A DNA stretch of 64,000 nt from Thereva unica (Eukaryota; Arthropoda; Insecta; Diptera; Therevidae), in contig OX465286.1 in the NCBI GenBank assembly GCA_949987705.1, forward strand, positions 6,983,445-7,047,444, in the 5' to 3' direction. This document shows positions 10,458 to 22,665 of the stretch, piece by piece. Position numbers and translations under genes: made by a program. Below the pieces are notes generated by a model. It saw nothing but the letters and a program-made list of their open reading frames with translations, was not told the origin of the DNA and ran no database searches. Position 1 is the first letter of the stretch, and every line of letters begins with the position of its first letter.

Positions 10458-10973
10458 TTGATCCTCGGAAGCATTAGGATTCCACGGCAGACTGACTGGG
10501 AGGCCTATAGCACAGACCTTAGATTAGGAGTCAGTCATGTTGGTAATAATCTAATCTCTGAGGCCGATCTCGACCTTGTCGCTACCAATCTGGTTCCTGC
10601 ATCATCAGAACCTTCGAAAGTAGTTGCCCTGCGAAACCGACGCACTAACCGAAAGGCTTCGCGGTGGAACAATGATATCTGCAGGGAAAGGCGAGAAGTC
10701 AGAAAACTATTTAATAGGCCTAAGGTCTCCGGCAACTGGGACCTCTACACCAATTATAACGAAGATTTGAGAAGATCCAAAAGAAAGCCATGGAAACCCT
10801 TCTGCGAAGAAGTAGGCAAGCTTCCAGCCTCGACGAGGTTACACAAAGTTCTGTCTAAGGATCACTCCAATGATATTGCCCCTCTCAAAACTCCTGGGAG
10901 AACACCAGGGATACCATTAATGAGCACTCATTTCCCGGACTCTCATCTAACTAACCCTGGTTTGGCCTTATAA
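10458..10973 (+). pseudogene. Endonuclease-RT linker of family B copy 1
   Basis: The 171-residue frame starts with RIPRQTDWEAY and continues with RWNNDICRERREVRKLFNR and RRSKRKPWKPFCEEVGK, ending in RLHKVLSKD. This block between endonuclease and RT is conserved in R1/LOA/I-type elements (W..DI..L+...R.L.NR; W..FC.E). It is not an independent gene. Confidence 0.78.
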
Positions 10974-11029
10974 CCTAACATTGGATCGAAGGTAGTAGTT
11001 GACTACCGGTCCTAAAATAGGAACAAAGG

Positions 11030-11930
11030 CCTGGCAAACAGGATTTTCACTGCGGGTAAGATCAAGTGGGCCACTGGCATCTTCAAGCCTTTCAAGGCTG
11101 CTGGAAAGGGCCACATCTTCCAAAATCTCCTTCAGAGAGGCTTGGAAGAGATGTTCCCAATCCTGCTACCACTATTTCGGGGTAGCTTTGGGCTGGTCCA
11201 TATTCCAAGGTGTTGGAGAGAGTAGTCTTTATCCCTAATTCGACCTCTCCTCCTTCCTCCTGAAAACGATGGAGAAGGTTCTAGGCAGGCATATTAGAGA
11301 GGGTCTAACAGCGCTGTCTGCAATTTTCCTACCGGCCAGGCAGATCTACAGAGACTGTCATTCATGTGCTAATGAGAGGTATTGAGAAGCCCCTCAGGAC
11401 CAAGAGGAAATCTCTCTCTGCGCCTTTGCAGGCATTGAGGGAGCGTTTAACAATGTTACCTTCGACGCGATCAATGAAGCTGGGGAAAAATGGGGCATTC
11501 ATCCCCCCGCACCTGCGAGATGGATCACATCGCTTCCGAGTAGCAGATTGATAACTGCTGAGATGAATGGTGAATCGATTGCGGTAAGGACTACTAAAGG
11601 CTGTCCTTAGGCGGGTCTCGTATCACGCCTCTTATGGTCAATCGTGATCTACGAACTTCTTGCCGACCTGAGTAGGCCGAGGCTTTAAAGCACTGTCCTA
11701 TGTAGACGATGCCGTTATATCTAATACCGGCGGTCACCGTTTCCGTGCCCAGCTGGTGTGGGATCAGCTTGGGTGTTAACCCGCAAAAAAACTGTCATCT
11801 TACCATTTTCACTAGTAGAAGGAAGCTAAATTTAAAAGCTTTGGATGGCAAAGAAATGGTTTTCTCAAAGGAGGCTAAATATCTAGGAATAATCCTGAAT
11901 CAAAAGTTCGCCTGGAAACCTCACTACTGA
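11030..11930 (+). pseudogene. Reverse transcriptase relic of family B copy 1
   Basis: RT motifs are spread over several frames: LLKTMEKVLGRHIREGL (about 11255-11310), IEGAFNNVTFDAI (about 11434), a broken TKGCP-AGLV block where PQGG would be (about 11600), and KEAKYLGIILNQKFAWKPH (about 11865-11925). The catalytic YADD region is degraded to a form like YVDDAVI near 11700. Multiple frameshifts and stops. Confidence 0.75.
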
Positions 11931-12165
11931 GTCTTCCTCCATGAAAAGGGAGGCTCTGGCGGGGGGGGGGGGGCGCTACGTCTACGGGAGCTTTTCTCCT
12001 TTATGCCAGGAGACCTTCTGGATCATTTATCGAAAAACTGCAAGATTAGCCTTGCTCATCACTGGCGTGGATTGCTTAGGGCATCGAAAGTAGATTGAAG
12101 CAGTGTTCCTAGCACATTTTTTTTTTTTTTTTGTGAGAAGACACAACTTGGAACTATAGGTCTTA

Positions 12166-13501
12166 GGGGTCGTCCATAAATTACGTGAGGTGATTTTTGC
12201 GATTTTTCGACCCCCCCTATCCCCTTGGTGAGATATCGTGAGATTTGTCCCGACCCCCTCCCTCTCCCCCTAGTCTCACGTGAGATTTTTCAAATTTTAT
12301 AAAATCCATAGTATTTACATTAAAAATACGAAATTACGGTCGTAACCACAGAGTTTGAATGTAGAACTGCAGGAAAGGCCCTCGCGTATAAAATCCGTGT
12401 ACGTAACCGTAGTGAAATCTAGTAAAAGGTGTGTAAAAAGTTCATCTGTGTGAATGGGGGGGTGCAAGATTTTATTTGAGATAACTGATAATTCTGACTG
12501 CTTGCTCTCCTCGCTTTTCCGCTTGTGGTGAACACACAACTACCAAAACGTGAGCACTCACCCAACTAATTTCATTACGCTAAAATTCGGTATGTGCTTT
12601 CTTGTAGCACTAAATTCTAATGGCCTTTTCGCGGTTCAGTGTTACTTGGCTCGTACTCTGCAGCATTCGACGAGTCGCACGTTTGACTAGCTTTTAGAGG
12701 CTAAGCAATCGAGTAATTTTTTTTGTGTGTATCCTACCTTACCCACATCTTAAGGGCCCAATTTACACACAGTTCGCCGGCAGGCCGTGGCCTGAAAACT
12801 TTAGCCTTGAGGCCAAGTATTACCATACACTCACTGGCCGCTAACTGTATGGCCTAAAAATTCAAGAATACCTACAGCTCAAGAAAGCTGACAAAAATCG
12901 GATTTATCGTCAGTTCGGGCCTGAAGATCTGAGCTTCTATTCCTCTCGAGCCGTGAATTGACGGGAAGAATTCACGCTGTATCCACTCGTAACAGAAAGC
13001 AAGGCGCGAGCTAAGCGTGAAAACCTACCACACTCGCGTTCGCGCTTGTTTGCGAGTGTTCACGGCGCGGCGTGAGGCTGGAGCCGCCTTGAAGCTTTCG
13101 TTGAGGCCATGAACATTTTTGCGCTTGAATATTAATAACCTGCTATGCTAAGCAGTCGTTTTCACCTGTGGGTCTGTAGAGAATCATGATTTCATCTGCA
13201 TGCCACGGCCTGTCTGGCGTGTACCTGAAGTATCATCCCTCAGTTAGACTGAGTCAAGCTTAGTCGTGCTGGTCGACCTGGTCTGACAGGCCACTGCCTA
13301 CCGGGGGGCCTGTAAGTGAATGGAGGTCTTTAGTGGAGAAACATGTTTGACTTAATTTAACCCAGTTTTCTCGGCATTTTACACAAAAAAAAATTACGTG
13401 ATATTTGCCGAGACCCCCCCTCTCCCCAACGTGAGATTTGGTGAGATTCGGCTCGACCCCCTCCCTCCCCTAAACGCCTCACGTAATTTATGGACGACCC
13501 C
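12166..13501. mobile_element. 1.3-kb inverted-repeat DNA element with TTA duplication (copy 1)
   Basis: Perfect 25-bp inverted termini beginning GGGGTCGTCCATAAATTACG lie at 12166-12190 and 13477-13501. TTA flanks both ends (12163-12165 and 13502-13504). A 3-bp TTA duplication fits the PIF/Harbinger superfamily, though the terminal sequence itself is only suggestive. Near the ends are pyrimidine/purine-rich arms (GACCCCCTCCCTC type). No transposase is present. The central part shares sequence in reverse orientation with 49115-50790. Confidence 0.85.
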
Positions 13502-13504
13502 TTA

Positions 13505-16500
13505 ACTGTTCTGAAAATCCAAAATCAGATACAATGATATACAATTTCACAAATTGAGCAATTCTGAGAATTTCGCAGTAAACACACACACACACACACA
13601 TGCAATGCAATCGAGAGACATCAAATCACCCAACAATACAAACCTAAATCCTGCGTGTTTTATGGCTTACAGAAATATGTAGATCGTGTATATATTGTAT
13701 TAATTCGAGCTTTGCAATACACAAATAAGCCGCAATGTAATATTGATATAGCCCAGCCAAGGATAAAAATTAATATTAATTGAATAAATAATGACGACGA
13801 CTACGACGGACGGGCCGGCCAGAAATTCGATTTATTTATTTTTTTTTTCATGGCTTTTTTTATTTTTCAACAATAAAAAGGGCGAACAAAAAACAACAAC
13901 AAAACTCTGCTGTATATACACGCTCTCTGATCGGGGTGGAACTCTATCCATGTATGTATATTATTTTATTGCGCTAGCCGGTGGGAGAGAGCTGCAATCT
14001 CGTAAAGTACACACCACCAACAAAAAGATCAATAAGTAAAATTGCGTTTTGTTATTCTCACACGGCCTGCGGGGCCGCCCCTAGCCCCGAGCCGTGCAAA
14101 CACATTGCACCCTTATCGTATAGAGCGCATATTGTATACCTTTGCAGTAACTGGACCATAGTATTATAAAAATAATTTTGTGAACACGCAAAATGCCCAA
14201 CGAACCAAACAATCTAAACTGGGGGTTGCTACTCACCCCTCAATCCACCCCCACCGAAGGCGCTCTTTAACTGGTTCACCTACTTCATGATATGTATATC
14301 CTAAGCTACGGCTCTAGATAAGAATAAAATTTCAATAGCAATTTGAGACGGCTGACTGCAACTTTGAAAGCCCAGCGGCTTTTGTTTTTGAAACAATTAC
14401 CAGCAAATCACGTTTCACGCCTGAAGCAGGCCTAACCAATTTTACCGCACAGTCCAGCCCTTATCGCAGGACTTTATCGTTTTGACAATGCTCGCTGGCT
14501 TATACCTGTACAAAGCGCGCAATTAGATCCATTCACCTTGGCCTCGGCGGCGGCTTGCGGTGGGCTTAAGTGATGCGGCACCAGGAGCGCGCTCTCTCAA
14601 GCAGGAGTGTTATAGATCCTGTGGGTCCAACGAATTATTCCCTTCTTTCTATTTCGGTCAAATCTAATCATATCTAACGCTTATTAAGTTTCACCTCTCC
14701 TGGGATCGTGTGTGCTCTGGGGGCTTCTCAAGAAGAGTCTGTAGCTGTAGCTTCTTCGGCAGGGTAGCAGGCACCTGTCAAATAACTCAAAGGCTGCCTG
14801 GATACATTGGACAAATGAAGGCATATTTTCTGCTGTTGGTGGCGGCGGCCAACAGAAAAACATTTACCACTGGCAGAATTCAATTCGTCCGGGAATTGCC
14901 ACGTCGATATACTTACTTGCTGCAATTTCACACAGTAGCCAAGGGACGACAGTCCGCTGTTGGGGTTTATTAGATTCCAGCTACGTAAGCGTAGGGATGG
15001 TGGCGGTTAATTGCTGCTTGGACAACGCTTTCAATTCACCAACAGAGACACTGTCATTTAGAATAGTGTGCTGGTCGAGATCGATGGTTAGTAATAGCGG
15101 GTTTCGGAATTGTTTTGTGGACACCCCCCCCCCCCCCACCAAAAAAAAAAAAAAAAAAAAACAAATCACCAGAAGTAGCTAAGGGCTGGTGCGGCAGAAG
15201 TCTTAAACAGACCCTTGGGTGCAAACTCATGTCGTTAATTTGACGGCACTTGCTGTGAGTTTCTCCTCAGTCAGTGGAGCCAATTTCGAACGACATCGTT
15301 TTTGGCATACATATATTCCGAACATGTGACCCTCCCCTCCCTATGCCTTGGTGTATGCGAAGCTGCCATATATATGTATGTACATGTAAGCACACACGAG
15401 GCGCCCCATCAGTTCGGATCTAGATTGAAGGCCTGTGTAACCATCAAAAATCTTCTAGTAGAGCAGGAGCTGCTTTAAATTCCTCCAAATTCAAGCTATC
15501 GCAAGGCATGTAGGGAATATGTGTAGTACCCGAGCACAGTGTACAAGCAGCACGATAGCACAAAATGCGATGGGAGTGAATGTGGCTCTGGCATGTCAGG
15601 GGGATGGCGGTATAGTATGCCGGCTGCATGAATCAGCAGATTTCTGGCAGACTCTTGCACTTCTTGTTAGTATTTGCAGCACTCATGGCTGAGTGTAGTG
15701 CAAATGCAGCCAACCAGCATCCCACATTATTCACGTGCTTTTAGTGATATTCGGTGGAGCAAACAATTGCATGTACGCTGGCATCAAGTGATTGTACACA
15801 GCTGGGGGTGCTCCATTGCCCTCTCTGCTCCGCAGATTTCTGTATATATATATATATATCCAAATGTCGTCATCATCTATCGTGTGTATAAGCCTTACTT
15901 GCATGCAAAAGTTAAAACAAAGAGGGTACAAGAGGACCGAAATGAGGCGCTGAGACGAAGGAATTAAAACCGGGGGAAGAAAAAAAAAACGAAAGTTAAA
16001 CAAAAGCCCAGAGGAGTGAAAAAAACTAAAGGATCCCCAGCCTCCTGTACTCCCGGCCCCCGTCCCCCGTCCCACTCACTTCGAGGATATGTTCGAAGGA
16101 AAAATGCTTCTGTATGCAAAGTTTAGTCCTTTTGAATACATCCGAAGGGCCGCAGGGGTTGCTTCTAGAGCAGATTTCAGGATGAGCCGAGCCGGGAAGA
16201 ACGGGGGGAGTGGAATGCTTTTGGTCAGAGTAAAAGCTGCTTCAATGGCCGCACATACAATCACGGCAGGACTCTATATTTGCCCTGGTTAAAGCCCAGA
16301 TTTTTCCTCTAAATCAAAATGCATTTCCAGCCCCAAGCCGGGGGCCGACAACAACTGTCTGCCCAAGCTTAATAAATCGAGAGAAATCATCTAAAAGTTG
16401 GTTGGTATCTCCTGCGCGCCGCGCGCGCGATGCTTGCATTCAGCTACATACGTTCCACCGCGGCTCGGCTCTGCCTTGCGATGATGATTTTTCTAATTTT

Positions 16501-18056
16501 CTTGGCTCAAGCGTGTGTGAGCGCTCTGCTGGGGAGCTGCAGTCAGAGATGGGGGGGGGGGGCCACCACCACCATCAGCGCGGCCCACCCCCTACACTGC
16601 GCCGCACAGCTCCACATGTGAGTAATTACTCTTGCGCCCTCAAGCTCGTCGTCGCGTTTAGCTTTTAAGCAGGAAGGGATGAAGTCGTGTGAAACAATGC
16701 AAAAGTAATGCTATCTTTCGTTATTAACGTTGCTGCTAGAGGGTGAAGGAGGACCTTCGCATCCTTAAAAAATTTCAATTGAGTGTCATTGGAGTATAAG
16801 CTCAAGTGTGTGCAGGATCTTGGGCGATGCCGTACTTCATGTAAGTATATATTTTCCACAGAGGGTTAGTAATGAATGTATCACCATCATTCAAGTGAAT
16901 GCAGCCACGACATGCTGCGTTTATCCGACGTTTAAGGGCGAACACGGAATAAAGGGACCCAGCCAAAGACCTCAGCCGAACCGACTGAAGGGGACACGGG
17001 GGGGGGGGGTGGTTGAATGCTGCTTAACATACGGGGGAGAATGGGCGGACTGTGAATACTTGAAAAATTGATATTTTTACCAGGGTTCACCACTTTTCAT
17101 TACGAATTTTTCACTTAAAGCATTCAGCACGTGTTCCGACGTGCTTAGGATATGCGATCAATTAAGAGGGCGCGCACACACAACACCACCACTCTCCGCG
17201 CAATGAAAGGCGAGTTTTGAATAGCGCGCGAGTCACAGTTTAATTATTGCTACCCCGGTTAGCATTAAGGGGACACCATGACACCCCCCCCCCAACCCGG
17301 GTCCGCCATTCATCTATACCCCCAAAACCAACCCAGAAGCAGCAGAGGCACAGTGTTTTGTGTGCTATTTAAAAGCATTTTCATCTTTCTTTCTCTCTAC
17401 CCTCTCCTTACCTTGCGCTAACCCCTGTGTAATGCTGGGGCTCCTTGAGACAATTTTTATATTCCTTCTAATTAAAATTAACATTTCCTCCTCTTTTAGC
17501 AAAAATAATGGCTTCACGTTGAGGGTAAGACGAGCATTTTTGAGTGCGATTGAGAGGAGCAGCTTCAAAGGAGTAGGTGGCCATTGGGTCGAAAATTCGA
17601 GCTCAAGGAGCAGAAAATCTCTTTTAGGGATGGCAATTTTATTGGTCTGACTGAAGTGTTCTTAAATTGGGATTCCCCTCTCTTTCAGATGGTATATAGT
17701 ATAGTATCTTGGTCTTTAGATTCTTTAAGTTTTTAAGACATGTCCGGGGGTGGAATGGAGACAATTTCATGACATTTTTAGGTAAAAGACCAAAAAGCAG
17801 GGCAAAATAAACTTTTTATGACCCTTGATGATGCTGGAGACACAGCGCCTTGGTAGCATAAAAAATACAAAAAAAAAATATTGGTGTAAAAACGCCGTGA
17901 TGGAATTCCAAGTCTTCAGGTTTTTGTGATTTATGCTTTATTTTTTTTTTGCTCTAACTTGTTGAGAAACGCAATTAGCCGAAAAACTAAAAACACTTGG
18001 AAGTTTTCGGCATTTTGCTAATCGTTTTGAAGGCTTAAAAGGATTAAAATGTGAAA
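13505..18056. other. Long non-coding stretch, no gene seen
   Basis: Contains a (CA)n run (13580-13600), C/A homopolymers (15125-15161), a (TA)n run (15842-15860) and G runs near 16551 and 17000. Open frames are short and lack motifs. I find no splice-flanked exon or repeat family member. Confidence 0.5.
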
Positions 18057-18212
18057 TTGAACCCCATGTTTCGTTCAGGCGTCGAGCGCTGGACTTGATA
18101 ATGTTTTTCGAGCGAAAGAGAGTGGGGAGGCAGGTAGGCTAGCCGCTCGACCAATACCAGTAGACCGGACCTCGGGCGTAAGTGCCCTTCTTGAAACATG
18201 GGGTTCAATTGC
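18057..18212. mobile_element. Small inverted-repeat element (156 bp)
   Basis: AATTGAACCCCATGTTTC at the left (18057-18074) is repeated inverted at the right (18195-18212). No target duplication is clear. It lies immediately left of an RT relic, and could be a MITE; no coding sequence. Confidence 0.6.
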
Positions 18213-18334
18213 TGTTGTTAATAAGAGCCACATTTTGCTTACAAGTATCAGAGATGCGAGTATCTGCATAGAGAGCCTTCAGGAAACTATAGTTGTAAAT
18301 GGTATTATTAGGTACTAGTTGCAATCATAGAAAA

Positions 18335-18660
18335 ATCACTCGAGGTCGGCCGAGGGAGCCGTAGCTTTTGTTGACATCGAAGGAGCGTTTAACAGCATAC
18401 TCCTAGGCGCCATTACCCTGTCCTTGGTGGAGCAGGGGATCACGGGGTCACTAGTGTCTCTCATCCATCAAATGCGGTACCCCGCAAGCAGGAGTACTTT
18501 TCCCGGTTCAATGGGTCGTGACTGTGAACTAGTTGTTGCGACGCATGGAGGGAGAGGGGCATCACGTTCTGGCGTACGCAAATGACGTTGTTATCATCAC
18601 AAAAGAAAAATTTCCTCAAGTCCTTTGTGTGATCTCACGGAGGCGGCTTTGGCCACTTGG
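18335..18660 (+). pseudogene. R1/LOA-type reverse transcriptase fragment
   Basis: FVDIEGAFNSILLGAI and LVSLIHQM (about 18368-18480) correspond to the first RT catalytic block. A frameshift and an internal deletion remove most of the PQGG region, then LAYANDVVIITK (about 18572-18605) gives a catalytic box with YAND instead of YADD, followed by EKFPQVLCDLTEAALAT. The right edge joins a short interspersed repeat at about 18655. Dead copy. Confidence 0.8.
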
Positions 18661-18776
18661 CTTTTTAAGGGGGATATGATGGCCGTTGAATTTTTGGCAA
18701 TTTTTAATGGGAGTACAAAGGCCAAACTATTTAAATGGCCAAGAACTAAGCTTTATACGAGGGCATACGACGGCCA
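18655..18776 (+). repeat. Short interspersed repeat, left-truncated copy
   Basis: Shares GGCTTTTTAAGGGG, ATGATGGCCGT, TTTTTAATGGGAG, ATTTAAATGGCCAAGAACT and ACGACGGCCAAA in order with 26445-26590. Confidence 0.75.
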
Positions 18777-18834
18777 AAAAAGTTTACGACATCGTTTTCA
18801 TCGAAAATCCTAATTTCAAAATAATTCCAGCGTT

Positions 18835-19100
18835 GTAGGACTACAAAGTTAAGCGACAGTTGGACAAAATGGTCAAATTGAGAGTTATAGAACCGATATC
18901 TGAACCAACACCAGTTGCCAGCCCAATTGTGATTGTTAACAAAGGTGAAAAAATGCGAATCGGCATGGATGCAACCGAACTCAACAAGAACATCAAACGT
19001 CGCCATTACTCGTTGAGAACGGTTTAGGAAACGTTGAGAGGGCATGACAGATAAAGCTTTCGCTGTTTGTGCAGAATTTCCAGCAGAATACTGTTCAACG
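18835..19100 (+). pseudogene. Ty3/gypsy-like reverse transcriptase N-terminal fragment
   Basis: One frame reads VKRQLDKMVKLRVIEPISE, then TPVASPIVIVNKGEKMRIGM and DATELNKNIKRRHYSLRTV. The pattern L..M...GVI.P...PT...SP+V.V.K...+R+C.D...LN in this order is the N-terminal part of RT in Ty3/gypsy LTR retroelements. The frame stops at a TAG just before the primer-grip region; the catalytic box and all other pol domains are absent. No LTR was found beside it. Confidence 0.85.
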
Positions 19101-19859
19101 TGGCAGCTTAAACCAATCCTTCGCCTACAGCTGGCGAGGATGGTTAGCTCAGTCTAGCTTTACGCAGTGCCAGTATGGCCAGTAGAAAAATAAGAAGGCT
19201 AACAACAGAAAATGGAGGGCCGCGGACAGACTAAATTTGAAAACTGATGCGTGCATACGTACAGTGCATGAGGTGTATACGGCGAATTTTCGCTGCTGGC
19301 AGAAAGTTGCCTGCTTGGGTTACTTCTAATCTTTAACGAATAACCAAAAAATCTAAATGTAAACAACGAATGCATGTGTCTGTTTTGTATATGTACATAC
19401 TTGTGTTTGGGTATTTGAAACTGCGACGAATACGACATTGAGGAAAAGTTGCAAGTCGAACAACTATTGCGTCGCGTACGTTCCGTTTACGTAACTATAG
19501 GTCAGTTTTCATTTGCATTTATTATATCAATCACCGCACCCAACCCAATTACGCATGTGCATATGCAATGATGCGGCGTGCGTGATAGCGCGGGAATCAT
19601 ACCCAAAGAGACACTGGAGAGAGAAGACATGCGTCTCCAAGATTCAGAATATGTTAGAGGGGACAAAAATTCAGTACGGCGGCTTATGACGCAATGCGAG
19701 TTTGTAACGTAATGCCAAGCAAGTGAGACAAGTCAGTTAAGGGTCGGTGGACTCTCAGACTTATACCAAACGTTAAACGAAGAGTTAAACGCTCTTCTGC
19801 CTACATGGCAATGTTATACCCGCTAGATTAGCCCACTTTTCTCATTCCCTCCACCTGGA

Positions 19860-20180
19860 ACTCCCCCTTTCATGCACTCAATAAGATATGAATTCGTTTG
19901 TAAATAGAACAACTCGAACTCATACAACGTCCAAGAGTTCAAACGCAAGGCTCATCACTACCTTCTTCAATACCCCCCCCCCCGTACCTTTATAATCCTT
20001 AACCTATACCCCCACCCCTCCCCCGTACTAAGCTTTTTTTTTTTCCTGTGTGAGGTATTAGGTCCAAAGCTAAGGTATTAGGTACTAAGCTTACTGCTAG
20101 GCATTGCACCATGACGTGACAAATGACATGACGGACTAGTAGTACAAAGGGTGACTCCTGGGCTTAGCACTACCACATAA
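19860..20180 (+). mobile_element. 3' end of Jockey/CR1-type element (second copy of the 29.0-32.16 kb family)
   Basis: The sequence CATACAACGTCCAAGAGTTCA and the following AACGCAAGGCTCATCACTACC (coding NSYNVQEFKRKAH) match the minus-strand end of the element at 29147-29215. The 3' untranslated part (TGGACATTGCACCATGAC-like at 20098-20120, GTACAAAGGGTGAC at 20141-20154) also matches 29045-29105. Only the last 300 bp of the element remain. Confidence 0.75.
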
Positions 20181-20667
20181 AAAACAACGTGGATAGATGA
20201 AGACGCAGTATGTGGAAGTGAGTTACGGCCTCACGCAGTTCTTGACAAGAAATGGAGGATAAAGAAAATACCTCTATCGGTTCGAAAACGATGGTTCAGC
20301 GCTGTGACTGGGTATGACTAGGTTTCCAGGATAATCCCAGGGGTGCCATCACAGAAGTCTTGTCAAGTCATCTGGCTCGAGTTTTTCATTGAATTTTTTC
20401 ATTTAAAACTCGTAACAAATGGATTGAAACGACTGCTGGGCTGCCACCCCAGAGCGCGTCTTCTTTTGTTGTGTGAGATTTGGTGCATCTGGGTCGGAAC
20501 CAGACACATTCTTCATGTCATTCACTCAGTTACTAAATTGAATTGAAATGAAAAACAAAATTAGAATAGTGCATTCTTATTGAAACACCCTTTACACATA
20601 TGTTATTCGCGTTAGTGCAACGGTAGGTGATAAACAATTCCCACTAAAACAAGTGACAACATTTAAG

Positions 20668-20890
20668 CAGGTTCGGCGCTTTCATAGGTGCAATTGGTGC
20701 ATTTGCACCGGGCGCAATTGCATGGGGCGCAAATTTTAGAAAAAAAAAAAAAAAGTTAAAAGGTGTTTCCGTGCATTCATTTTCATATATTAAAGAAACT
20801 CCACAAAGTGTCTGTGTTTTTTTTTCATTCTCCTTCATCCCGATGTGGCATATACTGCACCGGGCGCAAAAATGCCAAGCACCGGCCCTG
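20668..20890 (-). mobile_element. Non-autonomous hAT element, copy 3 (223 bp)
   Basis: Inverted relative to the other copies: it opens with CAGGTTCGGCGCTTTCATAG and closes with AAGCACCGGCCCTG. A perfect 8-bp duplication CATTTAAG flanks it (20660-20667 and 20891-20898). The internal blocks TGCACCGGGCGCAA appear at both sides. No protein is encoded. Confidence 0.93.
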
Positions 20891-21314
20891 CATTTAAGTG
20901 GATGATTACTTAATATAGCAGGCAAAAAATCTCGCGAATATAATAGTGTATACAAATTTTGATGGTTGACATTTTACTCATTTTACTGTTATTGAGGTCA
21001 GGACTACTATACGGTTATCAAAAAGTTTTTCCTTGCAATGTAACTAAAAACATAAAGCCACCTGCGACGATAATTTAGTAAAGTAACTAAAATTTTACTT
21101 AATAATTCCTTATTTGAGCGAAACAATCATAAGTTTTCCTTTTTATACTTGATATAAAACTTCTTTCATTTATCATTTCCTTTCATTTCTTTATATTGCC
21201 CCCCCCCCAAACTCTCTGTCCCTTCCAGAGGATATTGCATGTACCATTTTATATGTGTATATGTATATATATACTATCTCAACGTATTTATTCGTTAACT
21301 AAAAAATATATATG

Positions 21315-21514
21315 NNNNNNNNNNNNNNNNNNNNNNNNNNNNNNNNNNNNNNNNNNNNNNNNNNNNNNNNNNNNNNNNNNNNNNNNNNNNNNNNNNNNNN
21401 NNNNNNNNNNNNNNNNNNNNNNNNNNNNNNNNNNNNNNNNNNNNNNNNNNNNNNNNNNNNNNNNNNNNNNNNNNNNNNNNNNNNNNNNNNNNNNNNNNNN
21501 NNNNNNNNNNNNNN
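21315..21514. other. Assembly gap (200 N)
   Basis: Exactly 200 undetermined bases. A round number suggests a placeholder, so the true length is unknown. The RT relic to the right starts at the gap edge and may continue inside it. Confidence 0.98.
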
Positions 21515-22240
21515 CCAACAACAGCGTGGAAAGAAGCGTTAGTCATGCCTATTAGCAAGATTACCACTCCAAAATCTGTCGGAGATTTCAGGCCAATAAG
21601 TATTCTTTTTTGCTTTCTGGGCAAAGCGCTCGAGAAAATAATGCACTCCCAAGTTAGACTCTATCTAACCAAAAATAATCTTTAAAGTCTATACCAATTG
21701 GGTTTCTGTCTTCACACAGCTGTGCCACTGCGTTGTTAAATATTACTTCTAACGCGATGGACCAGGACAATTTTGAAGCTGTTGGGCTCTTGGATTTCTC
21801 CAAGGCCTTTGATAGCGTCGATCATGACTTGCTGTTGAGAAAATTAGCGTACTGCTTTAACTTAAGCAAACCATCGCCTAAAATTAATATATGCGCTCTT
21901 AACATCACGTTCCCAGCGAGTCAAAATTAGAGACTGTTGCTCAAAGGTAGTATTCTTAAAATCTGGCGTCCCCAAGGATCCATCCTTGGCCCCTTACTAT
22001 TTAGGCTATTTTTTACCCACTGGCTATTTATTTACCCACCCAGTGAGTCACTATCTTATTCACTTATACGCAGATGATGTACAGATTTACTTACATCGAC
22101 CGTTAGGACTTGTTGAAAACTATATTTGGAGACTTAATGCGCGTTCTCTGAACTGGGCTCTTGAAAACAAATTGAAACTTAATCCAAAAAATCTCAAGCC
22201 TTAGTAATATGTATAATAGAAACCCGCTTATTTCCCTGTC
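21515..22240 (+). pseudogene. Jockey/CR1-group reverse transcriptase relic
   Basis: From the gap edge: TAWKEALVMPISK, then GDFRPISI and LGKALEKIMHSQVRLYL (finger domain), QLGF, then an open frame with AVGLLDFSKAFDSVDHDLL (first catalytic aspartate, about 21775-21825), PQGSILGPLLFRLFF (about 21970-22010), and HLYADDVQIYLHRP (intact catalytic box, about 22060-22100) followed by LKLNPKNLK. Frames change several times. No endonuclease or RNase H is visible. The motif wording fits the Jockey/CR1 superfamily; the exact clade is open. Confidence 0.85.
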
Positions 22241-22296
22241 GTAAGACCAGCGCACGCGAAACCTTACCTTCGTAAATTTGAAAGTCTGTAGCGGTG

Positions 22297-22665
22297 ATGT
22301 TCAAAGAACTGCAGGATTTTCACAATCAGGAGCTGACCATTAATAAGCTCATACAAATGCATGAGGAAGAGCAACGCACTGAAGAAAATTGATACTTTAG
22401 ACCCGATTCAATCAGAAGATCACGATTGACACAAGGTCTTAGTTCAATTGAAAAAGGATTACATATTTTACAAAAACTAAGACTCCAACGAAGAGCGTAT
22501 TTCTTCTAAAAAGCAAGGAATAAAAAAATTATTAGCATGCTACGAGGGAATTTTGCGAGGAGAAAAAATTCTTAAGCCGTTAGACGACTTTGTAAAAAGC
22601 CTTCTACATCAAAATAGCGATTTTGTATTTGAATTATATATCTACGATTTTATTAAACATTTTTT
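22297..22665 (+). pseudogene. Broken coding relic, possibly transposase C terminus
   Basis: Three overlapping frames read as one decayed protein: FKELQDFHNQELTINKLIQ and HEEEQRTEEN, then LTQGLSSIEKGL and ILQKL, then KKLLACYEGILRGEKIL and LDDFVKSLLHQN. The acidic, helical composition and the position beside other transposon debris suggest the C terminus of a pogo/Tigger-like transposase, but this is only resemblance. I do not recognise it securely. Confidence 0.4.

Larger units (their letters stand above)
10015..12060 (+). mobile_element. Decayed RNase H-group non-LTR retrotransposon (family B, copy 1)
   Basis: Consecutive broken frames read as one pol: an APE-type endonuclease (about 10015-10430), the endonuclease-RT linker (10458-10973), then RT (about 11030-11930). 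The tail (EALAG, PGDLLDHLS) matches the element at 35455-36785, so these are two copies of one family with complementary deletions. The copy breaks off near 12050 at a T run, just before the TTA-flanked inverted-repeat element. Many stops and frameshifts: inactive. Confidence 0.82.

Noticed and set aside
16402..16668. Possible secreted peptide (hydrophobic start AFSYIRS...CLAMMIFLIFLAQ)
   Set aside because: The hydrophobic stretch looks like a signal peptide, but the rest crosses a G run and low-complexity sequence and no splice sites or homology were recognised.
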